Source: Pseudomonadota bacterium
GTDB lineage: Bacteria > Pseudomonadota > Gammaproteobacteria > Burkholderiales > Gallionellaceae
Direction: 5' to 3'
DNA: 5,471 nucleotides
Assembly: GCA_021783855.1 (NCBI GenBank)
Contig: JAJXTL010000178.1
Coordinates: 1-5,471, forward strand
Shown here: positions 3,909 through 5,471 of the stretch, in pieces
Layout of the letters: every line of letters starts with the position of its first letter
Position numbering within the stretch: the stretch's first letter is position 1
Translations under genes and position numbers: made by a program
The notes under the pieces: model-generated
The model's database searches: none
Seen by the model: only the letters and a program-made list of their open reading frames with translations
Told to the model about the DNA's origin: nothing

Positions 3909-5454
3909 GTATCTTGTCGAGTATGCCCTGGAGTGGGTTCTCCGGCCTCGCATACGGGTTTTTTGGCAGCGCCCATTTTTTACCCATGTGCTGCAAGGGG
4001 GGATTTATTTCGCGCTCTATGGGCTCATCCTGGCCATAGTGGAAAGGCCATGGTTCGCGCTCACGATTACCACGGCCTTGCTTTTTCTGGTGGTTATGGT
4101 CAATAACGCCAAATATGAATCGTTGCGTGAACCCTTTACCTACCAGGACTTCGACTACTTTACCGATGCCATCAGACACCCGCGTTTATACCTGCCCTTT
4201 CTGGGCCTTGCACGGGGCATCGCCGCAATCCTGGCCTTTGTCCTTGCGCTTTATGTTGGTTTCACCTTTGAGCACCCTCTGCCTGAAAGCTTGGGCTGGA
4301 TGGATTTTGGGGAGTATGTGGGCGCACTTTTCCTGCTTGCGGCGGCACTTATTTGGGTGGGGAACCGGAGAAAGCAGGACCTGAGCTATGATCCGATAGT
4401 GGACATGAATGCGCTTGGCTTCTATGGCAGCATCTGGTTCTATGCCAAGGAAGAACATGGTCCCTGCCATATCGCCACCCCGTTCGCAGATCTCCCGGTG
4501 CCAGCAATCGATCCGCCCAGGTTACCCAACATCGTTGTTGTGCAGAGTGAATCGTTCTTTCGTGCCGATCGTTTTTATGATCAGGTTCGCAAGAACCTTT
4601 TCCCAGGATTCGCGCAGATCGAGCGGGAGGCCATTTGGGCCGGAAAGGTGCAAGTGCCTGCATGGGGCGCCAACACAGTCCGTACTGAGTTTGGTTTTCT
4701 GTCGGGATTGGCCGAATCGGATATCGGCGTTCACCGTTTTAACCCTTACCGAAAGCTCGCCCTACGCGGCTTTACGTCCTTGGCAAGCCATCTGCAAAAT
4801 TTAGGTTATGAAACCATCTGCATTCATCCATATCCGGCAAGCTTCTATAATCGCCACAATATCTATCCACAGAGCGGATTCAGCCGATTTGTCGATATTC
4901 GTGAGTTTTCACCCGGCGACAAGGATGGCCAATATACAGGCGATATCGCGATCGCCAATAAAGTCCGTGATATTATTTCGTCAGTTGTAGAAAAACCACT
5001 GTTTATCTTTTGCATAACCATGGAGAATCACGGCCCCCTGCATCTGGAGTCGCCACGTGAAGGTGATGCGGACTTGTTCTACGCCTCGAGCATCCCCGAT
5101 TCGTGCCGGGATCTCACGGTCTATATGCGCCATCTGATGAACGCCGACCACATGGCTGGGATGATCCGGGATACCCTGGGCCGTGGACCGCGCGAAGGGA
5201 TATTTGCTTGGTACGGCGATCATGTCCCCATCATGCCATCTGTGTACCGGCAAATGGGCACCCCGGAAAGTCTCACGGATGGCTTCATCTGGCGCACGCA
5301 GGCAAGTGCAGATACCGGTTCCATTGCGCATTCCGCCCAGATCACCTCTATGGGGGTAGAGTGTTTGGGGTGTGAAATTATTCGTTTGTTCCCTTCTGGA
5401 CGGATAGCGGATCCTGGAATTCGAGTATCAGGGACCTCCGCCGAGATTCCGTAG
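3907..5454 (+). CDS. LtaS/OpgB-like membrane phosphoglycerol transferase (sulfatase superfamily)
   Basis: A 515-codon frame for an inner-membrane enzyme with its catalytic domain outside. About four hydrophobic segments lie at residues 30-47, 50-66, 98-118 and 137-152, followed by an alkaline-phosphatase/sulfatase-type domain. Motifs matching LtaS: QSESFF (213-218, metal ligand E215), GANTVRTEF (254-262, nucleophile T257), HPYPASFYNR (307-316), TMENHGP (371-377, H375) and WYGDHVP (435-441, metal ligands D438 and H439). Such enzymes move glycerol phosphate from phosphatidylglycerol onto glycans; in Gram-negatives these are capsular polymers or osmoregulated glucans, and the acceptor here is unknown. 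The start is doubtful. The frame opens just after a TGA at 3886-3888, and the only early start is TTG 3907, without a ribosome binding site and overlapping the methyltransferase scrap. Similarity extends to that edge, so the native N-terminus may be missing. The tail after residue ~470 is not clearly family-like. Confidence 0.85.
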   Translation: MYLVEYALEWVLRPRIRVFWQRPFFTHVLQGGIYFALYGLILAIVERPWFALTITTALLFLVVMVNNAKYESLREPFTYQDFDYFTDAIRHPRLYLPFLGLARGIAAILAFVLALYVGFTFEHPLPESLGWMDFGEYVGALFLLAAALIWVGNRRKQDLSYDPIVDMNALGFYGSIWFYAKEEHGPCHIATPFADLPVPAIDPPRLPNIVVVQSESFFRADRFYDQVRKNLFPGFAQIEREAIWAGKVQVPAWGANTVRTEFGFLSGLAESDIGVHRFNPYRKLALRGFTSLASHLQNLGYETICIHPYPASFYNRHNIYPQSGFSRFVDIREFSPGDKDGQYTGDIAIANKVRDIISSVVEKPLFIFCITMENHGPLHLESPREGDADLFYASSIPDSCRDLTVYMRHLMNADHMAGMIRDTLGRGPREGIFAWYGDHVPIMPSVYRQMGTPESLTDGFIWRTQASADTGSIAHSAQITSMGVECLGCEIIRLFPSGRIADPGIRVSGTSAEIP

Positions 5455-5471
5455 AATCCGCCGAATGGGCG

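Noticed and set aside
1..5471. CRISPR arrays, tRNA and rRNA genes
   Set aside because: No regularly spaced direct repeats, cloverleaf or rRNA-like sequence seen on either strand.

Overview
The window looks like an accessory, heavily rearranged stretch of a Gram-negative (probably proteobacterial) chromosome. The reasons are two VapC-type toxin-antitoxin loci, a Gram-negative-style LtaS/OpgB-like phosphoglycerol transferase, an Sfp-type phosphopantetheinyl transferase (PPTase), and several truncated genes and mobile-element scraps packed end to end. I cannot name the genus; moderate GC and toxin-antitoxin density would suit many beta/gamma-proteobacteria or Acidithiobacillia. All family names come from motif recognition by eye; no database search was run.

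Left part (1-954, minus strand). Three tightly spaced minus-strand reading frames: a DUF6883-type gene (519-873) broken by one extra base, a DUF4926 gene (310-519) whose ATG overlaps the restored DUF6883 stop in TGATG, and an unrecognised reading frame (282 to beyond position 1) with a good ribosome binding site. They look like one operon. Between 955 and 1349 there is no intact gene, only a possible decayed minus-strand coding remnant (998-1182).

Middle (1350-3035). An intact Phd/YefM antitoxin (1350-1598) is followed in TGATG overlap by only the first ~11 codons of its PIN-domain toxin. The toxin is replaced by a ~200-bp piece resembling domain I of a bacterial group II intron, in minus orientation and with a GUGA-capped hairpin. 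On the other side of that piece is the 3' end of a minus-strand Sfp-type PPTase (1834-2589), which seems to have lost its last residues at the same junction. Upstream of the PPTase on the same strand is the C-terminal end of what looks like a thioesterase domain (2699 to ~2889), consistent with a former polyketide or nonribosomal peptide locus. It is cut by the C-terminal zinc-ribbon/RuvC-III fragment of an IS200/IS605-type TnpB on the plus strand.

Right part (2985-5454, plus strand). A complete VapB (AbrB-type)/VapC (PIN) operon with a recognisable promoter follows. Then comes a methyltransferase fragment whose end overlaps the beginning of a 515-codon membrane phosphoglycerol transferase of the LtaS/sulfatase superfamily. 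That gene lacks a normal start, so it too may have been joined to foreign DNA at its 5' end.

Overall the window is mainly a breakpoint-rich mosaic. The working parts are probably DUF4926, the Phd antitoxin (orphan), possibly the PPTase, VapBC, and perhaps the phosphoglycerol transferase. The most system-like candidate is the DUF6883/DUF4926/unknown minus-strand operon.
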